Shown here piece by piece: positions 1-11,400 of a stretch of 64,000 nucleotides of DNA. The notes beneath the pieces were generated by a model. It was not told where the DNA came from. It was given only the letters and a program-made list of their open reading frames with translations, and did not search any database. The stretch is from Morella rubra (taxonomy: Eukaryota > Streptophyta > Magnoliopsida > Fagales > Myricaceae). The DNA lies in assembly GCA_003952965.2 (NCBI GenBank), contig CM025850.1, positions 23,371,461 to 23,435,460 of the forward strand, read 5' to 3'. The stretch's first letter is position 1; each line of letters opens with the position of its first letter. The translations under genes were made by a program, and so were the position numbers.

Positions 1-725
1 GAACCTCGTGAACCTCTGGCAGCTCGAGCTCTATAACAACTCGTTCAGAGGAAAACTCTCTGTCAGTCTTAGAAACCTTGCGAAGCTCGAGAATTTTGAT
101 GCTTCTATGAACTATCTCGAAGGCGATCTGTCAGAGCTAAGGTTCTCCACCAACCTGGTGAGCCTACAACTATACGAAAATAACTTTACTCGGCAAGTAC
201 CACTCGAGTTTGGGGAGTTCAAGAAGCTGGTCAACCTTTCTCTATACACGAACGGGTTGACCGGTCCTCTGCCTCAGAAGCTTGGGTCTTGGGCGAAGTT
301 TTTTTTCATTGACGCGTCAGAGAACTTCCTGAGTGGTCCAATACCGCCAGACATGTGCAAGCAGGGCACCATGGAAAAGCTTCTCTTGCTGGAGAACAAC
401 TTAACCGGCGAAATCCCAGCCAACTATGTCAACTGTTCGACTCTGACACGTTTCAGAGTCAGCGACAACTCACTTTCCGGTACCGTCCCCGCCGGAATCT
501 GGGGATTACCGAACGTGAACATAATCGATATTACATCAAATAACTTGGAAGGCACGATCACGTCAGACATAAACAATGCCAAGTCCCTCTGGCAGTTGTA
601 CGTTGGAAACAATCGCTTAGGGGGTGAGCTACCAACAGAGATTTCGGGAGCTACATCGCTGCTGTCAATTGAACTGAACGACAATCAGTTCTCAGGAAAC
701 ATTCCTTCAAGCATCGGCGACCTAA

Positions 726-1328
726 GAGCATTCCTAGCAGGTTCTCTATTCTAACATTTTAGTTAGAATAAAGAACCAATTTAACAAAAAAGCTAAAAAA
801 CATCCTTTAGCAGCTTATCTATTCTAATAATTTTTAACAAAAATTTTAACATGTAAACAGTGGTTCTCTATTTTTAGATAACCACTGTTCACTTCTTCAT
901 ATTAAAATATTAATTTTTTTTTTTTTTTCTTTTTTCTTTTCTTCCTTCCGGTTCTCACCCTCTCCCCCTCTTTCTTTTTCTTTTCTTCCTCCCAGCTCTC
1001 ACGCTCTCCCTCTCTGGTCTCCCATCTCAGGTTCTTAAAAAATGTCAGGCGTTAGAAAAAGACAAAAATTAAAAAATCTGCCATTTTTAGGATAAGACAA
1101 ATATTCAAAAATATAACCGTTACAGTAAAACGAATATTCAAAAATATAAATGTTAGAGAAAGAATAAAGAAATCTTTGAAAAATAATATTTAAATAGAAT
1201 AGTAAAAGTAGATGGTTAAAATAGAGAAGCTGCTGTGGGTATTTTTAAAAAGTTGATAGTTAAAATAGAGAAGTGTACTTTTTGGTTAAAATAGAGAGTC
1301 AAATTTGAATAAGCTGCTAGAAATGCTC
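726..1328. mobile_element. Tourist-like MITE (PIF/Harbinger type) inside LRR copy 1
   Basis: The element starts GAGCATTCCTAGCAG and its reverse-complemented end reads GAGCATTTCTAGCAG, giving 15-bp terminal inverted repeats with one mismatch. The trinucleotide TAA flanks both sides (723-725 and 1329-1331). A TWA target duplication together with GAGCATY termini is characteristic of PIF/Harbinger Tourist-like MITEs. There is no transposase ORF. The 603-bp interior is AT-rich. Its edge motifs (GGTTCTCTATT, AAAATAGAGAAG) are shared with the element at 1394-2041, so both belong to one family. Excising it joins the LRR frame correctly. Confidence 0.9.
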
Positions 1329-1393
1329 TAAAGCAATTGAACACTCTTCAAATCCGGAACAACAAGTTTTGGGGTTCAATACCAGAGACATTA

Positions 1394-1620
1394 GGGCATT
1401 ATTAGCAGGTTATCTATTCTAGCTTTTTGGCTAGAATAGAGAACCAATATAGTCAAATAGTTAAAACTGTGTGTTTTGCAGCTTATCCATTTTAACAAAA
1501 GTTAACAAAAAAATTTAACAAGTGAACAGTAGTTATCTATTTTTAGATAACCACTATTCACTTCTTCATATTAAAATAATAATATAATTTCTCTTTCATT
1601 TTTCTCTCTCTCCCACTCAT

Positions 1621-1654
<34 letters not shown>

Positions 1655-2041
1655 ATTTTTCTCTCTCTTTCATTAAAATAATAATATAATTTCTCTTTCA
1701 TTTTTAGATAATCGAATTTTAAAAATATGATAGTTAATTAAGAAAAATTTAAAAAATATGACCGTTAGAAAAAGACAAAATTTAAAAAATTCGATTTTTT
1801 AGAATAAGACAAATATTCAAAAATATGACCATTACGATAAAACGAATATTTAAAAAAATAAATGTTAAAGAAAGAATAGATAAATTTTTGAAAAATAATA
1901 TTTTAATAGAATAGTAAAAGTAGATGGTTAAAATAGAGAAGCTGCTGGGGATGTTTTTAAAAAAGTTAGTAGTTAAAATAGAGAAGTGCACTTTTTGGTT
2001 AAAATAGAGATCCAAATATGAAGAAGCTGCTAATAATGCTC
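1394..2041. mobile_element. Second Tourist-like MITE of the same family inside LRR copy 1
   Basis: The start GGGCATTATTAGCAG pairs with an end whose reverse complement is GAGCATTATTAGCAG. TTA flanks both sides (1391-1393 and 2042-2044). The 648-bp interior is related to the MITE at 726-1328 and contains a CT microsatellite near 1620-1652. Removing the element restores an exon junction that matches copy 2 (AGAGACATTAGGC...). Only about 60 bp of LRR coding sequence lie between the two MITEs. It encodes no transposase and needs a PIF-type transposase in trans. Confidence 0.9.
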
Positions 2042-2569
2042 TTAGGCTCTTGTTTCTCTCTCACTGACATCGACATGGCAAACGATTCGCTTTTAGGCGA
2101 AATCCCATCATCTCTAGGGTCTAAATCGCATCTTAAACCTCTCGACCTGTCCCACAACCAACTTTCCGGGGTGATTCCGAAGAGTTTTTCGTCTCTCTAT
2201 AGGAGCCATCTCGACCTATCTTATAACAAGTTGATAGGTCCCGTGTCGGTGCCACCATCTCTGTCTAACGCTAGCTTTGTAGGCAACCCAGGCCTCTGCG
2301 GAAACAGCTCTGCTTTGCCACCCTGTGTTACATCACATCTTGAAACTGTTACAAGTTAGGTTTTGTTAGTTCGCAACTTCGCGCAAGATAAAAGGATTAA
2401 TAAAAAGGTTATATAAGTTAATTTTTTTGAAATGTTAGAGCTTTTATATCCTATTCAGAATTGGCGAGTGGTGAAATCATTGTTCTCTACTATTAGGGTT
2501 ATTAAAAGACCCAAGTCACCTCGAATCACTACCAAAGGTGGCCGGTTTTCCTCAAAATAAACGAGATTA

Positions 2570-3459
2570 GGGGTCCGTTTGTTTAGTTCGCAACGTGCCC
2601 GACATTACCGTTGTTGAATATAAGCACATGATCTATAAAAAAATATAAAAAGAGAATTACCATTTCTGCAGGGCTCTAGGCCCATTCCTATACTTCCAAT
2701 ATTTGGTTGTCTTTTCTCTCTGATCCCCTATGCTACCAAACTTGTGGGTGAAAAGTATAGCTAATTCAGCTATGAGCTCATGAAAGTAATCAATGAGTGA
2801 TAGATAGCTTCTCGCAGAGGCGAAGAGAAAACGTTGCCTAGACCAGTCAGGCAGTCTAAAATCGGTACGTCTATAAAGATAGATCTATAAACAAGCAACT
2901 AACAACAGTCTTCAAACTCGTTTTCTCTAACTAGTTAAAGCCATTATAAAAATAGTACTATTTGCCTAGAGGAGCCACAATCGGCAGCGTCTTGCTTTGG
3001 CTCCTATTCCTGTCAAAGCAAAAACTTCGAATCTAGTAAAGAAAAAAGTTGGAGTTCTTACAATGAATCGCGTAGAGTATACAGATCCCAAATGCAACTC
3101 TAAATCTAGGGCTTTCATTTTTCTTGATTTGGAGGTTGATGAGCTTGAGTGGGCGAGAGAGAGAGAGAGAGAAGCAGTGAGTGGGCAAGAGAGAGAAGAA
3201 GAAGAGATGGAGACTGTATCTGCGGGGGGGAGTGAAAGCTGGAAATGTCGGGAGAGGGGGGGTGCTGGAAACGTCGGGGAGAGAAAAAGAAGTTTAGTTT
3301 CCGTAGAAAATGAGGTTAGTTTATTTTCTGGAAAAGAAGATGGCTTTTGCGTGGACTTTAAAATATTTTCCATTGACTCTTTTTTCAAGTGCATCTCAAA
3401 TACCGGAAAGAAAGTAAAAGATTTTACAAATTTTATTCTGCGGTTAAACAAACAGACCC
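2570..3459. mobile_element. Probable small inverted-repeat transposon downstream of LRR copy 1
   Basis: The sequence GGGTCCGTTTGTTTA near 2571 is mirrored at 3445-3459, where the reverse complement reads GGGTCTGTTTGTTTA. That makes 15-bp inverted termini with one mismatch around about 890 bp. The flanks TTA (left) and TTG (right) are only a near match, so the superfamily is uncertain. The interior has a GA-rich tract near 3155-3210. An open frame across 2997-3533 runs out of the right end and has no recognisable domain, so I treat it as chance. Confidence 0.5.
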
Positions 3460-3462
3460 TTG

Positions 3463-4009
3463 GAGTTTTTCTGTTTTCCTTGTACGAATCAACACTGTTA
3501 GAAGCAAAATGTGAAGAATTGCGTTTGGGGTAACGACAGTTGACGAGAGATTTAGAAGATATGTATCAAATTACCATAGAAGCTCCATTTTTTGTCCAAT
3601 TGGGTATATCTCCCCACATAGAGAAACCGAAAAGGATCACGGAACAAATTGCTTGAAGGAATGGCAAGAAAATGAGACATAAAAAATATCAGCACATGAA
3701 GTCGCAGGAATCCCCAATGATGAGGCCAGAATTCGAATCCCACGAGGGCCAGCCAAGTTCCCTACTTTTGCAGCAATTCTTTCTAGGAACTGCAGCTTCT
3801 TTGGAATTGAGCCAGCTTGCTCAAAACTCACTAAATCCAGCTCAAGATCAGACAATTAAGTTGTGTGTAAATTGGATTAATAATTGTAAACTTGGATCTT
3901 GCCCCTTAAATCAAGTGATATACTCACCTCCAATATTTTAACAGTTTGATAAAAATATATGATCTTCTATATTCCAATGAGTGGCCTTAATTATTTAATT
4001 TCCTAATGG
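3463..4009. other. Intergenic sequence, nothing recognised
   Basis: AT-rich sequence with short open frames on both strands (for example 3672-3941) that show no domain, repeat or coding bias I can identify. Confidence 0.5.
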
Positions 4010-4572
4010 ACTTAGTTTAACTCCCTATATGCTCTTGATAATTAAAATAGGTGCTTTTTGGGTGGGCTTCTTTACTTGCTTATCAGTCGCAAGCTGGAAA
4101 ATCATCGGTTACTTTCTCTACATGCATGGGTTGGACTCACAAATTGTTAAGTCTAATACCATAAATATTTAAATTTTTTTAAAGAGAGTTTAAGTATGGA
4201 ATTATGATTAGAACTCTCATACAATGTGAAAATCAGGTAAATTTAATGATTTGATGTTCTTATGAATACATTTATTTTGTAAAATAACAAGGTCTTCTAT
4301 TTGTAACAAGTAACTTTAATCCCATGCCAGCCCTTTCCCCAACTCAGGTTTAGAAGACTTGTATGGAAGTTCAAATTCCGGAATCAGACTATTTGGGCTC
4401 ATGGGCTTTGATGCGCGTTTGTTATTGAAATTAGGCCCAGTTGTTCTCTCCACTACGGGCTCTTTTGTGAAGCTTGGTAATAGTCCAAGTTAATGGAATA
4501 GAAATAAACAATCCACGCCACTACAGTCTTCCATCATCCCCCAAAGCAAATTATCCTGCCATGGCTATTGGT
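4010..4572. repeat. Segmental duplication arm, copy 1 (pairs with 16650-17183)
   Basis: This block matches 16650-17183 almost throughout: the shared AGGTGCTTTTTGGGTGGGCT stretch, a CCCTTTCCCCAACTCAGG stretch, and a common end at ATCCTGCCATGGCTATTGGT. It contains GGGCTCATGGGCTTT and AGGCCCA, which resemble Site II elements of plant promoters, and it ends on an ATG-containing segment. It may be the duplicated promoter of a gene whose body has been lost. Similarity stops abruptly at the shared GCTATTGGT. Confidence 0.75.
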
Positions 4573-5670
4573 ACTCGCGAATTTCGTTGCTATTGGTACA
4601 CCTGAAGCTGTCTTAAAGGTAACAATTTCGTTGATCTTATTCTTTTGTATATATCATTACAAGAAAAATCGTCTATAGTGACCAAACTAATCGTGGCTAG
4701 AAATCAAAACATGGTTGCAAAATTAGAATACCTTTAGCGACCAAAACTTTTCGTGGTGAGAATTCATTCTTGCGACGAAAACAGAATTCATTGATAAAAA
4801 TCATATATACCAACCAAACAAACTCGTCGCTATTTTACAAATATAAACCAGCAAAAAATGGTAAAATTGCTTTCGTAAATAAATTTTCTAATTAGGTTCT
4901 CCTAAACAATGTGGAATCTCAACATTCTCGTATCCTTCGAAGACAATTCGGTTTAAGACAGATATGTACGCGCTCAGATCTGCTAGAAGAGCATCTAATT
5001 GGGCTTCTCCCCACAAAGGATCACTTGTTTGAAAGATTTAATTTTTACATGCTTCAGCGATTTCTCCTTGCGGTTCAAGACAGATTTGCAGCTGTCACCG
5101 AAATATCTGATCTTATTGCAGCATCAAAACGGACAGTATGGCATGACAATATTGGGATTGGCTTTATCAAGGTGGAAGATCATGTAGTTTGGATATCTGC
5201 TTCTTTCCAGGCATTAAAATGATGTTCTGCAGCTTGTTTTCTGATCAACGCAGCAAGATTTAAAAGGGTGAACTGGAGTTTGGTCAAGTCTACGTTTGTT
5301 TCTTGCTTGCCAAAGCTGGTCACAGGTGATATAGCTGCAAAAATTTGAAACAGATGATGTTCACTTACAGGTAAGGATAACCTGGAAGGTTCCAGGATGA
5401 TAACTGTTTTAAACACTCCGAATGCTCAATTTCACTACTCCAATCCTTTACAAATGACTCCGTGTTTCTTTATCTCACCCAACATAAAATATGTAAAAAA
5501 AAAAAAAATTGTGTGTGGTGTAAGCAATTGTTAGCATAAGGATGGTTTGTTGGACCATGTTAAAGTCTTCAAGCATAATTGCAGGTAGATTGATAATTTT
5601 TCTCTGTGTGATTGGGCAGGGGAGAAAAATTTGGGAAGTCTATGGTTCTTTGCGATCAAAGAAACTAGGG
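4573..5670. other. Intergenic DNA with a possible CACTA-like end and unrecognised open frames
   Basis: Near 4655 the sequence TACAAGAAAAATCG followed by short TCGTGGC/TCGTCGC repeats resembles the terminus of a CACTA-type element, but I cannot find the partner end. An open frame at 4911-5222 has no family I recognise. The rest shows nothing I can support. Confidence 0.3.
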
Positions 5671-7378
5671 TAGGGCTGTTCAGTAACACCGGGTTGCCGG
5701 TACCTGGCCTCATTGGTGCCGGTGCAGGTTTGCTATTTTTTTGAAAAACCCGATGGTATTCCCGGTTCCCGGGTACCGGGAAACCGGGTTTTTAATTTTT
5801 TTACTAAAATGATGTCGTTTTTCCTCACCCCTCCCTCCCATTTAAGTGACAGTCACCCCCTCTCTCCCATTTGATTTCTTTGACAGTCACCCCCTCTCTC
5901 TCTCCCTCCCCTCCCTCTCCTGCGCAAAGGCGGCACAACCACCCTCGCCAACCGCGCCTTCCTTCGCTGATGACCACAGGTACTCTCATCTTCTCTCTTC
6001 CTCCACATTAACTTTTCCCTAATTGTTTTCAATTTTTAGGGTTTTAATTTTTAGGGCTTGAGGTGTGTGCGCTGCATTTTTGCCGATCTGATTGAGATTG
6101 AAGTTGCCCTTCAATCTCCCGATTGATTTTTTACATAAAAGGAGCAGATTTGAGCACTAACCACAGGTACTCTCATTTTAAAACTTTCAGTCCTTTAATT
6201 TGGATATGGCTTTTCATATTTTGTCTCGTAGGAATAAATTTCTGTGCTTTAATTAGTAAAGTTGTTTTTATTGAATGTCGGGGTGTAGCTCTTCATCTTC
6301 TGCTCTTACGCCCAAATATTTGGGTTTGCTGATAAATTCTAGTTTTCTTTCTTGTCTGTTTTTATGGTATGGTGGGAACTCATATATTTTATTATTATGT
6401 TCTAGCCTTAATGGCTTGCCCGAATTATTTGTGATTTGGAAACTGCACTTGCTAAAAAGGTGTTAGAGAAGCGATTGGATTGTTTTTGCGACATTTATAA
6501 ATTTGCAGATAGTTGACAGGACTTTTCTCTCATTTTAATCCTTTTTAATTTGGATAGCTTTTCATAGGTTCGGGGTGCTGTTTTTGAGAATGGGGTGTGG
6601 TGCTCTTCCTTTGCTCTTACGCCTGCAAATGCTGATAAATTCTAGTTGTCTGGTATTGGTGGGTATGTTCTAGCCTTAATGGCACTGAATTATTTGTGAT
6701 TTGGAACCTTCACTTGCTAAAAAGGTGTTAGAGAATGGGGTTTTGCGAAAAATATCTAGTGTTGGATAGACAAATGCGATTCTTCATTTATATGTTGTTA
6801 ATTAACTGAACAACTCTGTTTTTAATATGTATGTTGATAGTTACAGATTCCTTGTTCCATTGTTCAATATACCCTTATGATTTTTGTTCTTTAGGTTTTG
6901 ATTCTGAGCTGAGGGTAGGATTTTTAGATGCATCAAATTGCAGAAAATAATTCATGAACCCCAATTAGTTCGCATCAAATAGTACTATGTTGGAGACAAT
7001 ATGTTAGCGTGGGTTCTCTGTCATTTCATTCTTTCTATTAGTGATTGCAGATATGCAAACTATTTGGGTTGGTTGCTTTTTGTACTTTGCCTAAACATTG
7101 AGTAAAAACAAATTAAGCTCAAGCACTCATATTATCCTTTTCCTTATTTATTTTCAACAAATACATGTTGACATTTTATTGATTTGATTGTTAATTTTTA
7201 GGTGATTTTTGAATGCAGGTTAACCGGGAACCATCACCGCTAAAACCGCCACCATTAAGGGCCGATTTTTGTCTTTAACGGTGTAGGTGTAGGTGGCCAA
7301 TATTTAAAAACCGGCCTACTCAATGTAGGTGCCGGTTTTGGCCAAAACCGGCACCTACACCGGGGTTGAACAGCCCTA
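5671..7378. mobile_element. Non-autonomous hAT-type element
   Basis: The left end TAGGGCTGTTCAG is mirrored by the right end TTGAACAGCCCTA (12-13 bp of terminal inverted repeat). The 8-bp flanks are AACTAGGG (5663-5670) and AACTGGGG (7379-7386), seven of eight identical, which is the hAT target-duplication length. Subterminal regions are rich in CCGGTTTT and GGTGCCGG motifs at both ends (5690-5790 and 7240-7360). That is typical of hAT subterminal transposase-binding repeats. The 1.7-kb interior has no transposase frame. Confidence 0.85.
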
Positions 7379-7386
7379 AACTGGGG

Positions 7387-8250
7387 TAGAAATGGCGTAT
7401 GCAATGTGTAGAAGATAAGGGCATAAAAGACGCCGTTGGAGTTATTTTTTTGTTTGAAGACTTATTGAGCTGGTAGACATATGGCGTAGATGTGGCGAGT
7501 CAATTTTAAGTGGACAAGTAGCGCTTTCTAATTCGTTATGACGTAGATTTTAAAGCTCTGTCAGCAATGACCGTTAATGGAGTTGATTGGAAATGGACGG
7601 AGGGGTCTCGATTTTTCTTATAATCTATTTTAAGGGTCTAATTGTTGAAAATGTTACTTTCGGGAGCTTATTTACAACCTTTGCATACCTCAGAGGCTCT
7701 GGGTGTAATTAAACATTTAAAAAACAATCAATTCTTATCTCAAGTTAGTTGGTAATTGAACTGCAGGATCAATTTCATCTTGTATCTCATGAACCTTCAC
7801 GTTGAAATCAGTACCTTAGGAACTAAAATATTAAAATTTTAAGAAAAATTTGCTTACATAAAAATATGTATATTAAAAAAATATTAGGAAAGAATGACCA
7901 AGCAAGGAAAAGAAAACTTTTTCTTGAAATAGTTTCAATAAAAAAAAATTCTTATCTAAAATAATTAAGCAAATAAACAGACCCAAATGTGCAAGAAATG
8001 ATCATCATCACCACAATCCTCCATAGTCACCATTTTTATTGGCCAGCTCCCAACACTACCTTCATATTGTCGGTTGCTTTATCCTCCCCTCTCATGCTCT
8101 GATGCCAAAAAAGTTAAATAGAAGTTCTCATTCCCACAATGTTAGGAGGCATCCCACTTGCTGCCAAACTTTCACTTTCTAATCTCTCCTTATCAAATTG
8201 AGAGCAATTGGGAAAAATCTGTATATTACGTTAAAAACAAATAGAAGTCA
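7387..8250. other. Intergenic sequence, nothing recognised
   Basis: AT-rich, with no convincing coding frame, RNA gene or terminal repeat between the hAT element and the CACTA element. Confidence 0.5.
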
Positions 8251-8719
8251 ACACACTACAAAAAAAAAATAGGTCTTTAGCGGCGGTTAGCGACCGCGCT
8301 AAAGACCCACTTTAGCGGCGTTTTTTGAAAAACGCTGCTAAAATTTTTACCTATAGTGGCGGTCTTTTTAGCGGCGGTCACTGACCGCCGCTATAGACCC
8401 CCTTTAGTAGTGGTCTCTTTAACAGCGGTCAATGACCGCCGCTATAGATCACATTTAGCAGCATTTTTTGAAAAATGCCGCTACTTGGTAAAAAATCACT
8501 ATTTTTTCCTTGCCGCACTCTCTCCCCTCCCAGATATTGCCGCACTCTCTCCCCTCCTAGTTTTCTCGATCGTCTCCTTGCCAGCCACGCCCAACCTCTC
8601 GATCGTCTCCGAATTCTCTCAACTCGTCGAACACTGCCCTCTCTCTCCCTGTCTGCCTGCTGCCGCACTTTCTCCCCATTCGGCATTTGAAGTAGCTGCA
8701 GCTATCGGCCGCTAGCCTC

Positions 8720-8721
<2 letters not shown>

Positions 8722-8758
<37 letters not shown>

Positions 8759-8773
8759 ATATATATATATATA
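8722..8773. repeat. Compound CT/AT microsatellite
   Basis: An uninterrupted CT repeat runs into a TATATA run. It lies inside the CACTA element. Confidence 0.9.
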
Positions 8774-9089
8774 TCCTTGTCTAACAAAATGATTGTTTAT
8801 GTTCTGAATGTGCTCGAAAATTTGCTCGAGCTTTTGCATTGAAATTACTGATTGATTTTCAAAATTTATTTTGAATTGAATGGCTTTGCAAGCAAAAAAA
8901 TAGGATGGGCTTCTATCATAAACGTCAATTTCAATGTATATCCATAGCACTCTGTAAGTTCTTCTGCTACTGATTAGCGCCAAATTTCCCTTTTCGCTCC
9001 CCGCCATCTTTTAGGTCAAAACCCCCTCTTTTTTCCAAATCTTTTAGCGCCAAAGGAAACGCCTTTGTTGACAGCCATATGGGTTTGAA

Positions 9090-10565
9090 TATGTGAGTCT
9101 AAATAACAACCTAAGAGGGGGTGAATTGGGTTTATCAAAAACTTAGTCATTTTTGATAAAAATCCAAATATGAAAATATCCCTTTTTAACAATTAAAAAT
9201 GCAGATCTGAATGTGTATAATACTAAGCAAAATATAGGCAATAATGATAAAGCATAAAGCACCACAAATATGGATATGGAACAAAAAATAAGAGAGATAG
9301 AGTTTAGAGAGATGACACCGTAATTTTAGGTGGTTCGGCCAACACTTGCCTACGTCCACCCCCAAGGCTATTGACTTCCTTGGGCTTCCTTCACTATTCT
9401 CCAAATAGCAAATACACCTTAGCTTCCCGGGTGCTAAGGAACCTTTACAAAGCATTTTTCGAGCTCACGCTTCAACTCTCTCACAAATCCCAAAACCCAA
9501 GGGATTTCTTCTACTCTCACAAGTAGGACCAAGTGTTTTCCCAACACTCAAATGTTTTACAATAGATGGGTACAATGAAGAATGGCTCACTAAGCCGAAT
9601 ATCCAAGTGGAAAGCTCGCAACGTGTGGAATGACTCTCTAAGCCAAATCAGCAAGTGAAAGCTCAATAGAGTGCAAGAAGACAAGATTCTCAAATGAAAG
9701 CTAAAGTTTGGTAGATGGGTGCACAAGCTTTCTTGGTGGATGCGGTTTTACCTCTTCTTCAAAGCACTTTCTCTCTCTAGAAATTAGGGCAAGTGTAATA
9801 GCAAGTGTGTTGTCTCTTCTTCAAGAAATCTCTCTTTCTTTGGAGGCTAGGTCGTCAATGAAGAGCAAGAGGAGAAGATTCAAAAATGAAAGCTTTTGTC
9901 TTGAACGAATCAGCAAGTGATTTCTTTGGATCTAGCTTTCTCTCTCTTTGGAAGGATAGATTTTGAATGATGATGCAAATCCTTGCTTTCTCTCTCTATC
10001 TCATTCTTCTTATAGCCCCTAGGTCTTCAAGGGTCATCAAGTAGCTTTATTGAACCGCTGGAGGGGTTCCAAAGTCTTTTGAACCATTTTGGATGATCTG
10101 GCGTCGTTCCAGGATTTCTGCAAATTCGCACTATGTGTCGACACATTGATGGTATGTGCTGACACTTTAAACTTAGCCTGAAATTTTGCTCTCAGGAGAC
10201 AGTGCAATGTGTTGACACTTGTCTTCAATGTGTTGACACATTGAATACTTAGTCTTAAAATGCTGTTTCGGCTGTCAGTGCAATGTGTCGACACTATGGT
10301 TCAATGTGTCGACACTTCTAACACTTAGTCTGAAAAATTTGCTCTTTGACAGCAACTACTCCAATTCAACATATCTCAAAAACACCTACAATATAAAAAT
10401 TGACCAATTAACTTGTGTAATGGTGTTCAGTATGCTTAGAGATATTTTAAAATAGAGAAATCTTGATGCTTTAAAATATATCATTTTCTTAAAAGAGATT
10501 TTCAATGTAAAATCTAAAAGTCTTAAACGAGTTTGAAAACTTTGTTATCATCAAAATCAAAATGA
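9090..10565. repeat. Unclassified repeat inserted within the CACTA element
   Basis: The segment opens with AACCTAAGAGGGGGTGAATT and closes near ATCATCAAAATCAAAATG. Between them lies non-coding sequence that includes GGTGGTTCGGCCAACACTTG and a 75-bp tandem array at 10134-10340. From general experience, sequences with an AGAGGGGGTGAAT start recur in many plant genomes, but I cannot assign a class. No terminal inverted repeat or clear target duplication is visible. The boundaries are approximate. Confidence 0.45.
10134..10340. repeat. Three-unit 75-bp tandem array of paired TGTGTCGACACW palindromes
   Basis: Six copies of a 12-mer close to TGTGTCGACACA start at 10134, 10155, 10208, 10229, 10284 and 10305. 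Within each pair the starts are exactly 21 bp apart. Pairs recur every 74-76 bp, and each unit also shares a tail like ACTTAGTCTGAAAATTTGCT. The core GTGTCGACAC is a perfect 10-bp palindrome; some copies have C to T or another single change. Confidence 0.9.
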
Positions 10566-10766
10566 ATTGTTTGTAAAAGTAACCTTGGGCAAACAGAATA
10601 TAGGAGGAGATTTGAACCAGTTGGTGGCTGAAACGCCACAATGCCAAATGGGGAAGAAGGGGGTTGTGGGCACTAGTCTTTCTATGGAGGAGGAGCCACG
10701 TGGTGCGGTTGTTCTTTCTTCACGAGGCAGAGAGTGGATTCGTGGAGAACCCTTTTATAGAGAACG

Positions 10767-11400
10767 ATGAGCAGAACAATGGAAGTGGTAATATTTTTTT
10801 ATAACAGATCCACTTTAGTTGGTCAAGTAATTTGGCAAGGTAACTTGAATCGGACCCCAAAAGGTTGGGAGATGCCTACCCACGCAAAGCCATTGAAGAT
10901 CAGAGTTCTAGGTAGAACAACATTTGACAAGTTTGTGAAAGTTGAGTATAGGGAGAAACCGAATGAGAATAGATATGATGGTTTCTGCATTCAGATTTTC
11001 TATAAGGTGCTAGAACTTTTGGATTATGATTTGCCTTATGAATTCAACCCATATAATGGCACGTATAGCGATCTAGTTTATCTATGGCTTTTACCATTAA
11101 AAACGACAAATCCCTATATGAAAATCATTTGGTTATGTTCTGATTTTTGTTTCTAAATCCTGAAACTCCTTGGTTTTGAATCTTTATCTAGAACTCACAC
11201 AGCTTGTATCATATCCTTTTTCCATTTCCATTTTTGTTTTCTTCTTTTACTTGGTTAGAATTTTTTGTTCTGATTAAGATTTTATACTTGTCATGGATCC
11301 AATGAAAGACTTATGATGCTGTCATTGGCGACATCTTGATATACACCGCGCTCATAGTTTGGTTCTTGGAAGACTTCTCGTCTCTATTCTTTGCCCACAA
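10767..11400 (+). pseudogene. Glutamate-receptor-like (GLR) gene fragment captured in the CACTA element
   Basis: Residues from the frame starting at 10767 read VIWQGN...PKGWEMPTHAKPLKIRV, then GFCIQIFYKVLELLDYDLPYEF and GTYSDLVY. These match the segment of plant GLR channels that links the amino-terminal domain to the first ligand-binding lobe (S1). An intron-like stretch follows (about 11100-11305). The next exon begins with TYDAVIGDI, the conserved post-intron GLR motif. The text then jumps to something like TALIVWFLED...FAHNK, which belongs around the second membrane helix, so internal sequence has been deleted. The N-terminal domain, pore, S2 lobe and C-terminus are missing. Lying wholly inside CACTA termini, it is best explained as a transduplicated fragment. 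The exact right limit is uncertain. Confidence 0.75.

Larger units (their letters stand above)
2..2359 (+). pseudogene. LRR receptor pseudogene, copy 1 (RLK7/IKU2-like ectodomain; 5' end outside the window)
   Basis: Tandem plant-type leucine-rich repeats (NNLTGEIP, NSLSGTVP, NQFSGNIP style) run in one frame to about 725. They resume at 1332-1390 and again at 2045-2359, ending with a cap like NPGLCGNSS. The order and the phrase PLPQKLGSW followed by PPDMCKQGTM match the RLK7/IKU2 class of LRR-XI receptor kinases (family knowledge). Two MITEs split the coding sequence. With both removed, the reading lines up with copy 2 at 12507-14347. The frame stops at 2357-2359 right after the C-terminal LRR cap, with no transmembrane segment and no kinase domain. 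Family members normally continue for several hundred residues as a Ser/Thr kinase. The first codon in view, at 8, is Val where the frame enters from the left, not a start. Whether the kinase-less form ever worked as a receptor-like protein is unknown. Confidence 0.85.

Noticed and set aside
2997..3533. 178-codon open frame on the plus strand
   Set aside because: It runs across the right end of an inverted-repeat element and over a GA-rich tract, with no domain or codon bias. An equally long frame exists on the opposite strand over the same GA/CT tract.
4911..5222. 103-codon frame downstream of LRR copy 1
   Set aside because: Composition is protein-like, but I recognise no domain, and a second overlapping frame is equally open. 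Not called as a gene.
8356..8715. 119-codon frame near the left end of the CACTA element
   Set aside because: It reads through subterminal GCGGCGG repeats and CT-rich sequence. No family resemblance.
10134..10340. Palindrome array considered as a CRISPR-like repeat
   Set aside because: Repeats are 12 bp with conserved, not unique, spacers, and the host is a plant nuclear genome.
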